In this document: in pieces, positions 45,524-54,326 of the stretch
How the letters are laid out: each line of letters opens with the position of its first letter
How positions within the stretch are numbered: the stretch's first letter is position 1
Assembly (NCBI RefSeq): GCF_014692515.1
Contig: NZ_JACOIK010000010.1
Coordinates: 62,001-126,000, forward strand
Length of the DNA stretch: 64,000 bases
Direction of reading: 5' to 3'
From: Sphingobacterium micropteri
GTDB lineage: Bacteria > Bacteroidota > Bacteroidia > Sphingobacteriales > Sphingobacteriaceae
Program-made: the position numbers and the translations under genes
The notes under the pieces: model-generated
What the model was told of the DNA's origin: nothing
Database searches by the model: none
What the model saw: the letters and a program-made list of their open reading frames with translations, nothing else

Positions 45524-46942
45524 ATGCGAGAAAATTTACAACATCCTATTTTTCAAATCATCAGAGATTTAGCGGATAAAGAACAGATCGAATGCTACGT
45601 AGTGGGTGGATATGTTCGTGATTGTATCATGAAACGGCCTTTTAAAAATGATGTCGATTTGGTTGTGATTGGAAGTGGGATTGATTTTGCTTCTAAGCTT
45701 GGCGAAATTTTACATACTAAAGTTGCGGTCTACAAAAGTTTTGGAACGGCCATGTTGATGCACGATGGCATCAATCTGGAATTTGTAGGCGCTCGTAAAG
45801 AATCTTACCGTTCCAATTCCAGAAAGCCTATTGTAGAAGACGGTACACTTGAAGATGACCAGAACCGTCGGGATTTTACGATTAATGCCATGGCGTATTG
45901 TCTAAATGCTGATCGTTTTGGTGAACTTGTAGACCCTTTTGGTGGGATAGAAGATATCCAAAACCGTATTATTCGGACACCCCTTGATCCAGATATCACA
46001 TTTTCTGATGATCCCTTGCGGATGATGCGCGCGATTCGCTTTGCTACACAACTTAACTTTAAGATTGATGTGAAAGCGGTTCAAGCTATAGCGGAAAATG
46101 CGGAGCGAATTAAAATTATTTCTAAGGAGCGGATTACAGATGAACTGAATAAAATCGTCATGGCAACTAAACCGTCCGTTGGTTTCCGCTATCTATTCGA
46201 TACAGGACTGCTAAAGATTATTTTTCCTGCCATGTACAATTTATACGGGGTCGATATAATAGATGGGCGGGGACATAAAGACAATTTTTACCACACGTTG
46301 GAGGTTCTAGACAATGTCGCAGCCGTTTCAGATGATTTATGGTTACGGTGGGCAGCAATTATGCACGATATAGCGAAGCCGGCTACCAAACGATATGATA
46401 AGCGCGTCGGGTGGACCTTTCATGGGCATGAAGATAGGGGTGCAAGGATGGTACCGAAGCTTTTTGCCGAACTGAAACTTCCACTTCACGACAAAATGAA
46501 GTTTGTGCAAAAACTGGTGCAATTGCACCTGCGACCTATTGTGTTGGCACAAGATATTGTGACAGACTCTGCTGTACGTCGGTTGCTCTATGAAGCAGGG
46601 GATGATATTGATGCATTGATGCTTTTGTGTCATGCCGATGTAACAACCAAGAATGAGTTTAAAAAGAAAAAATACCGCAATAATTTTGAGCTCGTAAAAC
46701 AGAAATTGAAAGATGTAGAAGAACGGGATAAAATCCGGAATTGGCAACCTCCTGTATCAGGGGCGGATATTATGGCACTTTTTGAAATCGGGCCGAGCCG
46801 TATAGTCGGTACAATCAAAAACGCCATGAGGGAAGCTATTTTGGAAGGAGAAATTCCTAATTCGCGTGAAGAGGCTTTATCTTTTATCCTAAAGCAAGGC
46901 AAGCAATTAGGTTTGTCACCCAAAACGAATACAGTCCTTTAA
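45524..46942 (+). CDS. cca: CCA tRNA nucleotidyltransferase with HD domain
   Basis: A 472-residue class II nucleotidyltransferase that adds or repairs the 3' CCA of tRNA. Motifs: YVVGGYVRDCIMKRPFKNDV with the catalytic DVDLV, RRDFTINAMAYCLN (ribose selection), and DDPLRMMRAIRFA; the RNA-binding domain follows. A C-terminal HD domain (MHDIAKPATKRYD, near 285) adds a likely phosphohydrolase. A poly(A) polymerase specificity cannot be excluded by eye. ATG 45524 was chosen; an in-frame TTG at 45488 would add 12 residues. Confidence 0.92.
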   Translation: MRENLQHPIFQIIRDLADKEQIECYVVGGYVRDCIMKRPFKNDVDLVVIGSGIDFASKLGEILHTKVAVYKSFGTAMLMHDGINLEFVGARKESYRSNSRKPIVEDGTLEDDQNRRDFTINAMAYCLNADRFGELVDPFGGIEDIQNRIIRTPLDPDITFSDDPLRMMRAIRFATQLNFKIDVKAVQAIAENAERIKIISKERITDELNKIVMATKPSVGFRYLFDTGLLKIIFPAMYNLYGVDIIDGRGHKDNFYHTLEVLDNVAAVSDDLWLRWAAIMHDIAKPATKRYDKRVGWTFHGHEDRGARMVPKLFAELKLPLHDKMKFVQKLVQLHLRPIVLAQDIVTDSAVRRLLYEAGDDIDALMLLCHADVTTKNEFKKKKYRNNFELVKQKLKDVEERDKIRNWQPPVSGADIMALFEIGPSRIVGTIKNAMREAILEGEIPNSREEALSFILKQGKQLGLSPKTNTVL

Positions 46943-47006
46943 TTTTTTAAAAATTATTGTAATTTTAACCTTGGTATAAATGATAAACTAAACGATACGA
47001 TTAAGA

Positions 47007-47594
47007 ATGGCTATTTACAGATTTAGGGTAACTTTTGAGGATTATGAGGATGTATATCGGGAAATAGATATGCCTTCGAAAGCTACATTTTTAGAATTGC
47101 ATCAGGCTATCCATAACGCTACCGGCTACACTCCAGATGTTTCTTCGTCCTTTTATCTTAGTAATGATCAGTGGAAAAAAGGGACAGAGATAGCTTTTTT
47201 GCCTACCGAAAGAAAACAGAGTAACGGTGTGCTGGAAATGGAGGGTATTCGTTTGAGTAAGTTTATCGACGATCCACACCAAAAATTCTATTACATCTAT
47301 AACTTTGACCGCCCTTATGACTTTCATGTCGAGTTGATTAAAATTTTAAAAGAAGAGGATGGCAAGGAGTATCCGTTGATATTTAAGACGGTCGGAACAG
47401 TACCTAAACAAGTTGCTGCTGCGAATTTTCCGTTATCGACCGCCGATGATGAGGATGATGAGGAAGAAGATTTACCGACAGATGACACAGAATACGGCGT
47501 CGACGAAGATGAAGACTTTGATTTATTTGACGGCGAAGACGAAGGCGAAGGGGAACAAGGTGAAGGAGCCAGTGGTGTGGAAGATGAATATTGA
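47007..47594 (+). CDS. pRiA4b ORF-3-like (IS1096 TnpR-like) protein
   Basis: A 195-residue protein. The N-terminal ~130 residues match the pRiA4b ORF-3 fold (YRFRVTFEDYEDVYREIDMP, FLELHQAIHNATGY, FYYIYNFDRPYDFHVELI). The last ~65 residues are a low-complexity acidic tail (DDEDDEEEDLPTDDTE and DEDEDFDLFDGEDEGEGE). Despite the family's name, no transposon structure surrounds it, and it overlaps miaA by TGATG-type coupling, so it is a resident chromosomal gene. Function is unknown. Confidence 0.8.
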   Translation: MAIYRFRVTFEDYEDVYREIDMPSKATFLELHQAIHNATGYTPDVSSSFYLSNDQWKKGTEIAFLPTERKQSNGVLEMEGIRLSKFIDDPHQKFYYIYNFDRPYDFHVELIKILKEEDGKEYPLIFKTVGTVPKQVAAANFPLSTADDEDDEEEDLPTDDTEYGVDEDEDFDLFDGEDEGEGEQGEGASGVEDEY

Positions 47595-48499
47595 TGGCAG
47601 GTGGTCACACAAAAAAGAGATTAATCGTAGTGGTCGGGCCTACCGCGATAGGGAAGACTGCTATGGCCATTACTCTGGCCAAACACTTTAAAACCGAAAT
47701 TATTTCTGCGGATTCCAGGCAATTCTATAAGGAGATGTCTATTGGCACGGCAAAGCCGGATGTCAATGAGCTTACGGAAGTGAAACATCACTTTATTGAT
47801 TCCCATACAATCGAGGAAGAATATTCGGCGGGTGATTTTGAAAGAGATGCATTATCCTTGTTGGATACCCTATTTGAAAAGTATGATGTGGTTGTGATGG
47901 TAGGTGGATCTGGGCTGTTTGTACGTGCGGTCTGTGAAGGTTTGGATAATCTGCCAAAAGCTCCGGCTGCGATACGGGAACGATTGAATGGCATTTTTGA
48001 GCGGGAGGGACTGGAATCTTTGCAGCAGAAGCTGAGCGAAGTTGATCCCGATTATTATCGCCACGCAGACATACATAATCCTCAGCGAGTCATCCGTGCG
48101 TTGGAGGTATATGAAGCTACAGGACAACCTTTTTCATCTTATCGTCTGCGAGAAATGGCTGAACGTCCGTTTGAGATGGTAACCATCGGATTAAATATGG
48201 AACGGCAAAAGCTATACGATCGTATAAATTTGCGTGTGGACATGATGATAGACAAGGGATTGGTAAATGAAGTACGCTCGTTATTATCCTATAGGAACAA
48301 GCCCGCGTTATTGACAGTTGGCTACGCGGAGATATTTGATTTTATCGATGGGAAAATTACACTAGAGGAGGCTATTTCTCATATTAAGCAGAATTCTCGG
48401 CGTTATGCGAAAAGACAGATTACCTGGTTCAAAAAATATGGAAATACCGTGTGGTTTGAACCGGATGATTGGAAAGGGATTTTATCTTTTTTAACGTAG
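47594..48499 (+). CDS. miaA: tRNA dimethylallyltransferase MiaA
   Basis: A 301-residue enzyme that transfers a dimethylallyl group to A37 of tRNAs reading UNN codons. Motifs: VVVGPTAIGKTAMAITLAKH (P-loop), ISADSRQFYKEMSIGTAKP, HHFIDS, ERDALSLLD, and RRYAKRQITWFKKY near the C-terminus. The ATG at 47594 overlaps the stop of the preceding gene by one base; a TTG one codon earlier is less likely. Confidence 0.95.
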   Translation: MAGGHTKKRLIVVVGPTAIGKTAMAITLAKHFKTEIISADSRQFYKEMSIGTAKPDVNELTEVKHHFIDSHTIEEEYSAGDFERDALSLLDTLFEKYDVVVMVGGSGLFVRAVCEGLDNLPKAPAAIRERLNGIFEREGLESLQQKLSEVDPDYYRHADIHNPQRVIRALEVYEATGQPFSSYRLREMAERPFEMVTIGLNMERQKLYDRINLRVDMMIDKGLVNEVRSLLSYRNKPALLTVGYAEIFDFIDGKITLEEAISHIKQNSRRYAKRQITWFKKYGNTVWFEPDDWKGILSFLT

Positions 48500-48514
48500 A
48501 GGCTTAGCCCCTAC
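48496..48514. terminator. Weak hairpin between miaA and ilvE
   Basis: GTAGAGGC pairs with GCCCCTAC (one A-C mismatch) around TTA, covering the miaA stop codon. An A-rich tract follows on the plus strand, so it does not form a classic plus-strand terminator. Confidence 0.3.
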
Positions 48515-48531
48515 ATTAAAAAAAAGAATAA

Positions 48532-49602
48532 TTATACCATAAAATTCCATCTAAACGGATCATTTATCTTACCGTATCGAAGTTGATTTAAATAATCTAA
48601 TACTTTGTTGGAAAACTCTCGTCCCTCTATCGGTGGCAGCTCGTAATCTTGCCCTTCATAGCCGATTCTGGAGATATGGGTGACTGTCGCGGCAGTTCCG
48701 GCAGCAAAAGCCTCTGATACGCGACCATCCTTAATACCATCAATTAATTCTTGAACAGAAACTTTACGCTGTTCCGCTTTGTAACCCCATTTTTCGGCAA
48801 GCTCCATAATCGTACGACGGGTAACACCATGTAAAATCGTATCGCCATGGGGTGTTATAATCGTATCACCGATACGGAAAATCAAGTTAGCCGTGCCGGC
48901 TTCTTCTACATATTTATGCTCATTCGCATCCGTCCACATAATTTGGTCATACCCTTCGTCATTTGCCAATTGGGTAGGATATAGAGACAGCGCGTAATTT
49001 CCTGCATTTTTCGAAAATCCAACGCCACCTTCTGCAGCACGTGTGTAATACGTTTCCACTTTTAAGCTGATAGGTTTACTGTAATAGGCACCTACCGGAC
49101 AGGTAATAATGGCAAATGTGTATGACTTAGATGGATGGACACCCAAGGCACCTTCGGTTGCAAACATAAACGGACGGATATATAAGGATGTGCCTTCCTG
49201 CGATGGTACCCAATTGCGATCCACGTCCAATAATGTTTTCAGACCATCCATAAAAATTTCCTCAGGAACTTCTGGCATCTGAAGACGTTTTGCAGATTTG
49301 TTGAAACGTTCCCAATTTTTATCTGGGCGGAATATACTGACTGTTCCATCGGCAAATTTGTAACCTTTAATTCCTTCAAAAATAGCTTGACCATAATGCA
49401 AGGCAGACATCGATGGATTGACGGTGAAGTCTCCATAAGGGACGACAACCACATCTTGCCATGCACCGTCATCATAGGTGGCGACTAACATGTGGTCAGA
49501 CATGATAGCACCAAACTTCAAATTGCTGAAATCTACTTGCGAGAGTCTTGATTCTTTCGTTGGCTCTACGCGAATGGAATAGGTATTCGTATCGCTCATC
49601 AC
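48532..49602 (-). CDS. ilvE: Branched-chain amino acid aminotransferase
   Basis: A 356-residue fold-type IV PLP enzyme, the last step of leucine, isoleucine and valine synthesis. Motifs: LHYGQAIFEGIKGYKFADGT, YIRPFMFATEGALGVHPS, GVGFSKNAGNYALSLYP with the Schiff-base lysine, and YVEEAGTANLIFRIGDTIIT, ILHGVTRRTI. Of the longer eukaryote-like group II subtype. It converges on miaA. Confidence 0.94.
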   Translation of the reverse strand: MMSDTNTYSIRVEPTKESRLSQVDFSNLKFGAIMSDHMLVATYDDGAWQDVVVVPYGDFTVNPSMSALHYGQAIFEGIKGYKFADGTVSIFRPDKNWERFNKSAKRLQMPEVPEEIFMDGLKTLLDVDRNWVPSQEGTSLYIRPFMFATEGALGVHPSKSYTFAIITCPVGAYYSKPISLKVETYYTRAAEGGVGFSKNAGNYALSLYPTQLANDEGYDQIMWTDANEHKYVEEAGTANLIFRIGDTIITPHGDTILHGVTRRTIMELAEKWGYKAEQRKVSVQELIDGIKDGRVSEAFAAGTAATVTHISRIGYEGQDYELPPIEGREFSNKVLDYLNQLRYGKINDPFRWNFMV

Positions 49603-49649
49603 ATTAAAATTTTTAATGTGTGCAATTTAGGAAAAAAGTATGAATATAA

Positions 49650-51164
49650 TTAAGTATTGATTATTTTCAACAACGCGTCAAGATAGGTTCTTTCATTCGC
49701 CAGACGAGGGACCTTGTTTTGGCCACCAAGTTTCCCGCGGCTCTTCATCCACTTATAAAAGGTATCCTTTTCTGCTTGGTGAACAATGGGGTAAGCTAAT
49801 GCCAGATCCTTGAAACGCTTGGCGTCGTAGTCGGAATTGATTTCCCGCAGTGTAGTATCTAATGTATCGCAGAACTTTTGAAAATCGTTAGGCTGTTTTT
49901 CAAATTCGATAATCCATTCATGCGCGCCAGCCTCCCCATTTCTGAAGTAAACAGGACCAGCGGTATAATCACGGATAATAGCTTCCGTTGCGCGACAAGC
50001 TATTTGCAACGCGTGTTCTGCATTATCTACGATAAGCTCTTCGCCAAAAGTATTAATGTAGTGTTTCGTGCGTCCTGATATTTGAAAACGATAAGGGGAT
50101 AAAGAGGTAAATTTGATGGTATCTCCGATTTTATAACGCCATAAACCCGCATTCGTTGATATGATCAAGGCATAATTCTTCCCAATTTCTACTTCGTCTA
50201 ATCGCAACGTTTTGGGATGTTCTTCAAGAACATGCTCCATCGGCAGAAACTCATAATAAATGCCGTAATCCAACATAAGCAGGAGATCCTCGGCGTCCGA
50301 TTGATCCTGCAAACCAAAATATCCCTCGGAAGCGTTATAGTTTTCTAGGTAATACATGTTATCCGAAGGAATCAGTTGTTTAAATAGATCTCGATATGGC
50401 TTGAAACTTACACCGCCATGTCCATAAAACTCCAAGTTGGGCCAGACTTCCAAAAGATTGCTTTTACCTGTAATTTCCAATATCCGCTTTGCCATGACAA
50501 TATTCCAGGTTGGAACACCTGCTAGGCTCGTGACATTTTCCTTAATGGTAATCTGGGCAATTTGTTCGATTTTTTCTTCAAAATTCGGATTTAAGGTTAC
50601 TTCCAGATTCGGTGTGCGCTTAAATTCTGCCCAAAAAGGGAGATTCCGAATCAGAATGGAAGACAAATCGCCATAGTAAGAATCCGGGCTGAAGTTATTG
50701 ATTTGAGAGGATCCGCCGATCACAACCGATTTACCTGTAAAGACTTTGTTTTCTGGTTTGTTGTGGCAATAAATAGAGAGCATATCTTTCCCCCCTTGAT
50801 AGTGGCAATCTTCTAAAGCCTCCATACTCACCGGGATAAACTTAGACCGATCGGAGGTGGTGCCCGATGATTTTGCAAACCATTTGATATCGGAAGGCCA
50901 TATCAAGTTTTGTTCCCCTTTGATCATACGATCTACATACCCTTTAATATCATCATAGTCTTGAATCGGAACGCGATTTTTATATTCTTCTGGTGTCAGG
51001 ATACTGTTGTAGTCATATTTTTTTCCCCACTCCGTCGCTTCTGCTGTCGAAATTAAACTTTGAAACCATTCTTCCTGCACATCATGGGGATATTTCATGA
51101 AAAGCTCAATCTGATGAATGCGCTTTTTCATAATCCATGTGAAGAGAGAATTTAGTAATGCCAT
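49650..51164 (-). CDS. GH3 auxin-responsive promoter family protein (acyl-adenylating)
   Basis: A 504-residue member of the GH3 branch of the adenylate-forming superfamily. The ATP-binding loop is FAKSSGTTSDRSKFIPVS (near 90-105), followed by YYLENYNASEGYFGLQDQ and YRFQISGRTKHYINTFGEEL. Plant GH3 enzymes join amino acids to acyl hormones; bacterial members are widespread in Bacteroidota and their substrates are not known. It lies 25 bp downstream of lptB on the same strand. Confidence 0.88.
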   Translation of the reverse strand: MALLNSLFTWIMKKRIHQIELFMKYPHDVQEEWFQSLISTAEATEWGKKYDYNSILTPEEYKNRVPIQDYDDIKGYVDRMIKGEQNLIWPSDIKWFAKSSGTTSDRSKFIPVSMEALEDCHYQGGKDMLSIYCHNKPENKVFTGKSVVIGGSSQINNFSPDSYYGDLSSILIRNLPFWAEFKRTPNLEVTLNPNFEEKIEQIAQITIKENVTSLAGVPTWNIVMAKRILEITGKSNLLEVWPNLEFYGHGGVSFKPYRDLFKQLIPSDNMYYLENYNASEGYFGLQDQSDAEDLLLMLDYGIYYEFLPMEHVLEEHPKTLRLDEVEIGKNYALIISTNAGLWRYKIGDTIKFTSLSPYRFQISGRTKHYINTFGEELIVDNAEHALQIACRATEAIIRDYTAGPVYFRNGEAGAHEWIIEFEKQPNDFQKFCDTLDTTLREINSDYDAKRFKDLALAYPIVHQAEKDTFYKWMKSRGKLGGQNKVPRLANERTYLDALLKIINT

Positions 51165-51189
51165 GTATAAAGGTTCCTATTAGCTAATT

Positions 51190-51924
51190 TTATAGTTTTT
51201 TTCTTCTCAATTCAAAATGACGTCCCAGATAAAATTTTCGAGCTAATTCATTATCTGCAATTTCTTCGGGTGTTCCGGTAAGCATAATCTTTCCTTCCGT
51301 CAACAGATAGGCTCTATCGGTGATGGATAATGTCTCCTGTACATTGTGGTCGGTAATCAATACACCAATATTTTTCCGTTTGAGTTTAGAAACAATCGTT
51401 TGTATCTCTTCCACGGCGATGGGGTCTACACCGGCAAACGGCTCATCCAATAAAATAAAATGTGGGTTTGCAGCTAATGCCCTTGCGATCTCCGTACGGC
51501 GCCTTTCTCCTCCTGATAAAAGGTCTCCGCGGTTCTTGCGGACTCTATGTAAACTGAATTCTGTTAATAGTTCTTCCAGTTTCGCCAAGCGCTCTTCTTT
51601 ATTCTTATAGTGTATTTCTAAAACGGCGAGAATGTTATTTTCTACAGACAATTTTCGAAATACAGATGCTTCTTGTGCTAGATATCCAATCCCTTTTTGC
51701 GCACGCTGAAACATAGCATCTTGTGTGATTTCCTGATCGTCTAAAAAAACATGACCGTCGTTTGGTTTAATTAAACCAACAATCATATAAAACGAAGTTG
51801 TTTTTCCAGCACCGTTAGGACCCAGCAATCCAACAATTTCGCCTTGTTCAACGTGAAAAGACACATCATTGACAACCGTCCGTTGTTTATATTTTTTGAT
51901 TAAATGTTCTGCCTTTAAAATCAT
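51190..51924 (-). CDS. lptB: LPS export ABC transporter ATP-binding protein LptB
   Basis: A 244-residue cytosolic ATPase that powers lipopolysaccharide transport with LptFG. Walker [11 protein letters not shown] (about 35-44), Q loop [17 protein letters not shown], signature [16 protein letters not shown], Walker [11 protein letters not shown] and H-loop ITDHNV are all intact; the [12 protein letters not shown] and GVDPIAV segments are LptB-typical. It lies 33 bp after recJ. Confidence 0.94.
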   Translation of the reverse strand: MILKAEHLIKKYKQRTVVNDVSFHVEQGEIVGLLGPNGAGKTTSFYMIVGLIKPNDGHVFLDDQEITQDAMFQRAQKGIGYLAQEASVFRKLSVENNILAVLEIHYKNKEERLAKLEELLTEFSLHRVRKNRGDLLSGGERRRTEIARALAANPHFILLDEPFAGVDPIAVEEIQTIVSKLKRKNIGVLITDHNVQETLSITDRAYLLTEGKIMLTGTPEEIADNELARKFYLGRHFELRRKKL

Positions 51925-51957
51925 CTGTTACGTTAACCGTTTTATTACAAATATATT

Positions 51958-53652
51958 TTAATATCGTATTGCTTTGATATTTAATTGCAAATTCTTTTTA
52001 CCCCGCCAATTATTCTCTTCTATCGTGTAGCAGATATCAAATTTATGGCCTGCATTAATATAATCTATGTGTTCCGCTAAACCGAAACCTATACAATCGA
52101 ACGATACCGAATCGTCTTGTTTTATCACTATTTTGATATGATTGGTGCCCACGATATATCCCGATCCCTGTATTTTGCGCGTGAGAAGAATAGGCGCTTC
52201 ATTTTGTGGGCCAAAAGGTTCAAATTGCTTTAATAAACGGCAAAATTTATTATCGATGTCGTTAAGATTTAGTTCCGTTTCTATGAGTATTTCCTGCTGG
52301 AGCATCTCGGGCTTAATACTGTTCTGTACTACCGCTTCGAATTTTTCTTGAAACGCCGGTACATTTTCCAAGCGCATCGTGAGACCCGCTGCGTATTTAT
52401 GGCCGCCATATTGGTCTAACAAATCGGCACATTCGCTCAATGCTTCGTAAAGGTCAAAACCCAATACGGATCGTGCCGAACCGGCAATGTGTCCATTGGT
52501 TTGTGTAAGTATGACGGTAGGGCGGTAGTATCTTTCTGTTAAACGCGAAGCCACAATACCGATCACGCCTTTGTGCCAATCGGCTTTGAAAAGTACAGTT
52601 GACTTGCGTTGTTTTAATACCTCGTTGTTATCAAGGATATCCAACGCTTCCTCCGTTATTTTAAGATCAAAGCCCTTGCGTACCGTATTTTGATCATCAA
52701 CGGTCGTCGAATACGCTTCGGCTTCCGCCAACGATTTTGAAATCAATAGTTTCACGGCATCTTTAGCATGTTCGATGCGCCCCGCAGCATTAATACGCGG
52801 GCCAATCTGGAAAACGATATCTCCTACAGAAAAATGCCCGCTTTTATTGGAAGAGAGATTGATGAGAGCTTGGAGCCCACAATTTGGATTGGTATTTAAT
52901 TTTTTGAGTCCAAAATAAGTGAGTACCCGATTTTCTCCGGTAATCGGTACGATGTCTGATGCAATACTCACCGCTACCAAGTCCAGATATTGATAAGCAA
53001 GCTGCATATCCATATCGTTTTTTTGGACGAAGGCTTGGATTAATTTAAAACCGATACCGCAACCCGATAGTTCTTTATAAGGATAGGGACAATCGCTACG
53101 TTTAGGATCTAATACAGCTACCGCATCCGGAATGGTGTTGCCTGGAAGATGATGATCCCCGATGATGAAATCAATGCCTTTGCTGTGGGCATATTTGACT
53201 TTCTCAATCGCCTTGATACCACAATCCAAAGCAATAATTAAAGAAAAACCATTTTCTGCGGCGTAGTCAATTCCTTTAAAAGAAATTCCGTACCCTTCCA
53301 AGTACCTATCGGGGATATAAAACTCCAAACCCGAATGAAAATCACGAAAAAAACTATAGACAACAGAAACGGCAGTGGTACCATCGACATCATAATCACC
53401 GTATATTAATATCTTCTCCTTGTTGCCGATTGCTCTTTCAATTCGCGATATGGCTTTGTCCATATCTTTCATTAAAAACGGATCGTGTAACAGATCGAAG
53501 TTAGGACGAAAAAAATGCTTGGCCTGTTGGTAGGTTTCAATATCACGGTTGAGAAGTAGTTCGGCTATTACAGCGTTTATACCCAACTCATCACGTAGTT
53601 TGTTGGTTTTTTGAACATTGTTTTTTGGCTTAACCACCCATCTTTTTTGCAT
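51958..53652 (-). CDS. recJ: Single-stranded-DNA exonuclease RecJ
   Basis: A 564-residue 5'-3' exonuclease for recombination and mismatch repair. DHH domain motifs: IYGDYDVDGTTAV (motif I), IALDCGIKA, IIGDHHLPG (DHH) and AVLDPKRSDCPY; the DHHA1 part has QYGGHKYAAGLTM and ARSVLGFDLYEAL, followed by an OB fold. Full length. It is divergent from the antiporter operon at 53843. Confidence 0.95.
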   Translation of the reverse strand: MQKRWVVKPKNNVQKTNKLRDELGINAVIAELLLNRDIETYQQAKHFFRPNFDLLHDPFLMKDMDKAISRIERAIGNKEKILIYGDYDVDGTTAVSVVYSFFRDFHSGLEFYIPDRYLEGYGISFKGIDYAAENGFSLIIALDCGIKAIEKVKYAHSKGIDFIIGDHHLPGNTIPDAVAVLDPKRSDCPYPYKELSGCGIGFKLIQAFVQKNDMDMQLAYQYLDLVAVSIASDIVPITGENRVLTYFGLKKLNTNPNCGLQALINLSSNKSGHFSVGDIVFQIGPRINAAGRIEHAKDAVKLLISKSLAEAEAYSTTVDDQNTVRKGFDLKITEEALDILDNNEVLKQRKSTVLFKADWHKGVIGIVASRLTERYYRPTVILTQTNGHIAGSARSVLGFDLYEALSECADLLDQYGGHKYAAGLTMRLENVPAFQEKFEAVVQNSIKPEMLQQEILIETELNLNDIDNKFCRLLKQFEPFGPQNEAPILLTRKIQGSGYIVGTNHIKIVIKQDDSVSFDCIGFGLAEHIDYINAGHKFDICYTIEENNWRGKKNLQLNIKAIRY

Positions 53653-53772
53653 ATTGTTGCCGTTGTATTAACGTGTAAATATACATTTTGTAAACGGGTT
53701 TACCTAATAGGTGACCTTGTTAGACCTAAAAGAGGTTGTGACTTATGATGTTATAATAAATAAAAAATGTGA

Positions 53773-53789
53773 TATTTTTGTTAGTTTTG
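53773..53789 (+). promoter_or_regulatory. Candidate -7 elements for the KhtTU-like operon
   Basis: Two adjoining exact TAnnTTTG matches, TATTTTTG (53773) and TAGTTTTG (53782), lie 53-63 bp before the start at 53843. No TTG lies at the standard distance upstream. Confidence 0.35.
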
Positions 53790-53842
53790 TTTGAGACAGG
53801 TGTTCTGAGAGGAATACGAACGTTGTATTTAATTTTTTTGCT

Positions 53843-54322
53843 ATGTCAATAGTTAGAGAAAGCGACTTGATTGGTATAGGTAAGAAGTACCAAATTGAGA
53901 CGGAAGCCGGTGATAACATGGTGGTTGTTATCCACGACGATGGTAAACGCGAACTTTATCGTTCGGAGGGAGATGACAGTGAGACGCATTGTGTTATGAC
54001 GCTTTCTGATGAGGAATCCCGTCAGGTGGCGGGTATTATCGGAGGATTGTCTTATAAGCCCAAAGCGTTGGAGACTATGGAAGTTGCGTTGGACGATTTA
54101 CGGATTGAATGGTATAAAGTGGGGGTTTCTAGTGATGGCGTCGACAAAAGTATCGGGGAATTGGGCGTTCGGCAACGTACCGGAGCATCGATTATTGCTG
54201 CCATTAAGGAAGAAGATACGATCATTAATCCGGGGCCAGACTATGTGATTACACCGGGAACAACACTAGTAGTCGCTGGAAAGAAAACGAATATTAAACA
54301 ATTAAAAGAAATCCTAATTTAA
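53843..54322 (+). CDS. Cation:proton antiporter regulatory subunit (KhtT-like)
   Basis: A 159-residue cytosolic protein. The N-terminal part (IGKKYQIETEAGDNMVVVIHD) is the KhtT-type domain; the C-terminal ~75 residues are a TrkA-C (RCK-C) domain (KSIGELGVRQRTGASIIAAI, INPGPDYVITPGTTLVVAGK) that binds a nucleotide or cation. It is 4 bp before the transporter gene, so it is very likely its regulator. Confidence 0.9.
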   Translation: MSIVRESDLIGIGKKYQIETEAGDNMVVVIHDDGKRELYRSEGDDSETHCVMTLSDEESRQVAGIIGGLSYKPKALETMEVALDDLRIEWYKVGVSSDGVDKSIGELGVRQRTGASIIAAIKEEDTIINPGPDYVITPGTTLVVAGKKTNIKQLKEILI

Positions 54323-54326
54323 TCCT

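Noticed and set aside
46343..46747. 134-codon minus-strand frame
   Set aside because: Antisense shadow of the HD-domain part of cca.
47007..47594. IS1096-type mobile element suggested by the pRiA4b ORF-3 domain
   Set aside because: No transposase, terminal inverted repeats or target duplication nearby, and the gene is coupled to miaA.
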